Source: Achromobacter sp. (GTDB lineage: Bacteria > Pseudomonadota > Gammaproteobacteria > Burkholderiales > Burkholderiaceae_B). Taken from it: a DNA stretch of 7,061 nt. Position numbers and translations under genes: made by a program. This document shows, piece after piece, positions 5,404 through 7,061 of this stretch. The stretch is taken from the NCBI GenBank assembly GCA_003454835.1, contig DMTA01000238.1:1-7061 (forward strand). The letters run 5' to 3'. The notes under the pieces were generated by a model, which worked only from the letters and a program-made list of their open reading frames with translations, was not told where the DNA came from and made no database searches. Position 1 is the first letter of the stretch. Every line of letters begins with the position of its first letter.

Positions 5404-6191
5404 CGCGGATTTTGCATTTGTCGGACACCCATTTCGGCACTGAGCGCAAGGCGGTCGTCGAAGCGGTGCTGGACCTGGCGCGGCAGTTGTCGCCCGATCT
5501 GGTGGTGCTCAGCGGCGACATCACCCAGCGTGCCCGCCGCAGCCAGTTCGCCGCGGCCCGCCGGTTTATCGAACGCCTGGCGCTGCCGGTGCTGGCCGTA
5601 CCCGGCAATCACGACATTCCGCTCTACAACGTATTCGCACGCGCCCTCAATCCCTACGGCAACTACAAACGCGCGCTGGGGCCGAACCTCGAACCCGTGT
5701 TCGAAAACGATGGCGTGCTCGCCATCGGAGTGAACACCACGCGGCCAAAGCGCCACAAGGATGGCGAGGTCTCCGATGTCCAGATCGCCCGCGTCGCCCA
5801 ACGGCTGCGCCAAGCCCGGCCGGGCCAGTTGCGCATCGTCGTGGCGCACCACCCGGTGCGCGCCAAGGTCGAGTCAGACCTGTCCAATCTGCTGATCGGC
5901 CGCGAGCGTGCACTGTCGGCCTGGGCGCAGGCGGGCGTCGACCTGGTGCTGGGCGGTCACATACACTTGCCTTACGTGCTGCCGCTGACCGCGCCGACCG
6001 GACCGGCCGGCTGGATCGTCCAGGCCGGAACGACGTGCTCACAACGCGTGCGCGGCACCGTGCCCAATTCGTTGGGCGTGATCACCCGCTCCGCAGAGGA
6101 CGGCCAGCAGGTCTGCCACGTCGAGCGATGGGATTATGCGGCGGGTGCGCATGCCTTCGCCCCGGTCGACAAGACGCTGGTCTCGCTGTAG
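5400..6191 (+). CDS. Calcineurin-like metallophosphoesterase
   Basis: This 263-residue cytoplasmic enzyme has the full two-metal phosphoesterase motif set: DTH at 9-11, GD at 39-40, GNHD at 69-72, AHHP at 149-152 and GGHIH at 185-189. All metal ligands and the catalytic histidine appear present. The family cleaves phosphomonoesters or diesters such as nucleotides, cyclic nucleotides and lipid head groups; no motif here fixes the substrate. The start overlaps the kinase stop in ATGA, so translation is probably coupled and both proteins made in related amounts. That coupling and the PAP2 gene downstream suggest a role in phospholipid or phosphate metabolism, which is inference. No signal peptide or membrane segment is seen. 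A terminator begins seven bases after its stop. Confidence 0.92.
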   Translation: MTRILHLSDTHFGTERKAVVEAVLDLARQLSPDLVVLSGDITQRARRSQFAAARRFIERLALPVLAVPGNHDIPLYNVFARALNPYGNYKRALGPNLEPVFENDGVLAIGVNTTRPKRHKDGEVSDVQIARVAQRLRQARPGQLRIVVAHHPVRAKVESDLSNLLIGRERALSAWAQAGVDLVLGGHIHLPYVLPLTAPTGPAGWIVQAGTTCSQRVRGTVPNSLGVITRSAEDGQQVCHVERWDYAAGAHAFAPVDKTLVSL

Positions 6192-6197
6192 CAGTGG

Positions 6198-6224
6198 GCG
6201 CGGACCCCGCGCAACTTTCTTTTT
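6198..6224 (+). terminator. Intrinsic terminator after the metallophosphoesterase gene
   Basis: GCGCGG (6198-6203) pairs perfectly with CCGCGC (6207-6212) around an ACC loop. The T-rich tract TTTCTTTTT (6216-6224) follows after three bases. This is the only textbook stem-plus-T-run in the window. It ends the kinase-phosphoesterase pair but lies only 12 bases before the PAP2 ATG, so it may act as an attenuator rather than a full stop for the downstream gene. Confidence 0.8.
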
Positions 6225-6236
6225 GATGGCGCATTC

Positions 6237-7004
6237 ATGACCGATGTGTACGCGGCATGGGCCGCGGCCCATGCCCTCTCTTTGTTTGTCGCGCTGACGC
6301 TGGCCGCTGGCGGTGTGGCGGTGCTCTTCATGCGCGTCCACGGCCGGTTGTCCGGCAACGGCCGCGCCGCGCTCTTTGCCGCGACGGCGGGCGTGTCCTT
6401 TGCGTTATTCCTCGCGCTGGCCCTGGCCGTCGAAAGCCGAGGGACGATCGTGGCGTTCGACAGCGCGCTCGCCGATGCGCTCAGCATGTCCATGTCGACG
6501 TCGATGCTGTGGCTGCTGTCCTGGATCACGTACCTGGGTGACCGCAACCTGCTCACGGTCGTCGCCGTGCTGATGACGATTGCGCTGCTGTGGCGCGGGT
6601 CGTGGCAGCTTGCGCTGTTCTGCGCCGTTGCGACCGGCCTGAACGGTGCGCTCAACTGGCTGTTCAAGCACACGTTCGAGCGCGTGCGCCCCGACCACGA
6701 TCACGGCTACGTCATGGCGACCGGCTGGAGCTTTCCCAGCGGCCACTCGTCGGCCGCGATGGCCGTTTACGGCACGGCCTGCTACCTGATGTGGCGTTTC
6801 GCGCCGCCTGCGTGGCGGCTGCCCTGCGTGGCGTTCATGGCGGCGCTCATCATGGCCATCGGCCTGAGCCGCATCCTGCTGCAGGTGCATTTCGCGAGCG
6901 ACGTCGCGGCCGGGTTTGCGGTCAGCCTTGGATGGCTGGTCTTGTGCGTGGCAGCCATTGAACGGCTGCACGTTTCAGGCAGGGCGGTTCAGGGCGTCCA
7001 ATAG
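6237..7004 (+). CDS. PAP2-family membrane lipid phosphatase
   Basis: This 255-residue inner-membrane protein belongs to the PAP2 superfamily, which removes phosphate from phosphatidic acid, undecaprenyl pyrophosphate or similar lipid phosphates. The three active-site motifs are complete: K-x6-RP (Lys144 to Arg151-Pro152), PSGH (167-170, with His170) and SR-x5-H-x3-D (Ser211-Arg212, nucleophile His218, Asp222). About seven or eight hydrophobic segments are visible, including roughly 9-32, 44-65, 90-118, 123-143, 171-188, 193-214 and 222-244. The N-terminal two helices precede the core domain. The start at ATG 6237 lacks a clear Shine-Dalgarno sequence and follows a T-rich terminator tail, so expression may be low or conditional. 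It follows a lipid kinase-like gene, so the two could run opposite steps on one lipid pool. Whether the substrate is phosphatidate or a wall-lipid carrier is open. Confidence 0.9.
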   Translation: MTDVYAAWAAAHALSLFVALTLAAGGVAVLFMRVHGRLSGNGRAALFAATAGVSFALFLALALAVESRGTIVAFDSALADALSMSMSTSMLWLLSWITYLGDRNLLTVVAVLMTIALLWRGSWQLALFCAVATGLNGALNWLFKHTFERVRPDHDHGYVMATGWSFPSGHSSAAMAVYGTACYLMWRFAPPAWRLPCVAFMAALIMAIGLSRILLQVHFASDVAAGFAVSLGWLVLCVAAIERLHVSGRAVQGVQ

Positions 7005-7061
7005 GCGCGCCTCGACGGCGCCAACGGCGCCCGCCTGCAGCGGCGCGCAGGTGTAGCGCCC
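6975..7061 (-). CDS. Possible C-terminal fragment of a convergent gene, function unknown
   Basis: On the minus strand a frame open from the window edge at 7061 runs 28 codons to TGA at 6977-6975. It reads GRYTCAPLQAGAV and then GAVEARLLDALNRPA. About 24 of 28 third positions are G or C, as in the real genes here, and the composition looks like an ordinary globular protein end. The other two minus-strand frames are arginine-rich and poor. It would overlap the last 30 bases of the PAP2 gene tail to tail. The fragment is too short to assign a family. Confidence 0.45.
   Translation of the reverse strand, partial: GRYTCAPLQAGAVGAVEARLLDALNRPA

Noticed and set aside
6483..6512. Repetitive SMSMSTSM stretch in the PAP2 protein with a TCGACGTCGA palindrome
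   Set aside because: It is short and located in a loop before a membrane segment; the codons are ordinary and the palindrome is explained by the Ser/Thr/Met coding repeat.
7017..7031. GGCGCC-AAC-GGCGCC hairpin as a PAP2 terminator
   Set aside because: It lacks a T-run and lies within the likely minus-strand coding fragment, where GGCGCC motifs are expected from codon use.

Overview
The window is GC-rich DNA with strongly G/C-biased third codon positions. Gene content and style fit a betaproteobacterium of the Alcaligenaceae (Achromobacter/Bordetella type). That placement is inferred from protein style and intergenic repeats, not from a marker gene. Five gene bodies on the plus strand are supported beyond the cut first one, and a gene fragment on the minus strand probably enters at the right edge.

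Left part (1-2197): the C-terminal effector domain of a LysR-type regulator, cut by the window start, is followed by a 219-bp spacer with a near-perfect 20-bp palindrome. Next is a complete secreted solute-binding protein of the peptide/nickel ABC family (family 5). No permease or ATPase gene is visible beside it.

Middle (2198-2547): a 350-bp non-coding block that is unusually structured. It starts directly after the stop codon with a tandem 35-bp duplication and two strong hairpins, probably a dispersed intergenic repeat that may also terminate transcription. It then carries four copies of the palindrome GGTGTC-N-GACACC. The last two lie in a 37-bp tandem repeat just upstream of the next start codon.

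Right-centre (2548-4347): a cytoplasmic gamma-glutamyltransferase-family Ntn hydrolase. It keeps the self-cleaving threonine, but most residues that hold the glutamyl group in classical GGT are replaced. A 39-nt hairpin begins just after its stop codon.

Right (4429-7004): a lipid/diacylglycerol kinase-like gene, a metallophosphoesterase translationally coupled to it by an ATGA overlap, then an intrinsic terminator, then a PAP2 membrane phosphatase. Kinase and PAP2 phosphatase are chemically opposing steps, so this looks like a small lipid-phosphate turnover cassette, with the terminator splitting off or attenuating the PAP2 gene.

No phage, IS element, CRISPR array, tRNA or rRNA was seen. Nothing here is clearly a new system. 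The parts most worth checking are the palindrome array before the GGT-like gene, the altered active site of that enzyme, and the structured RNA signals at 4349-4387 and 6198-6224.
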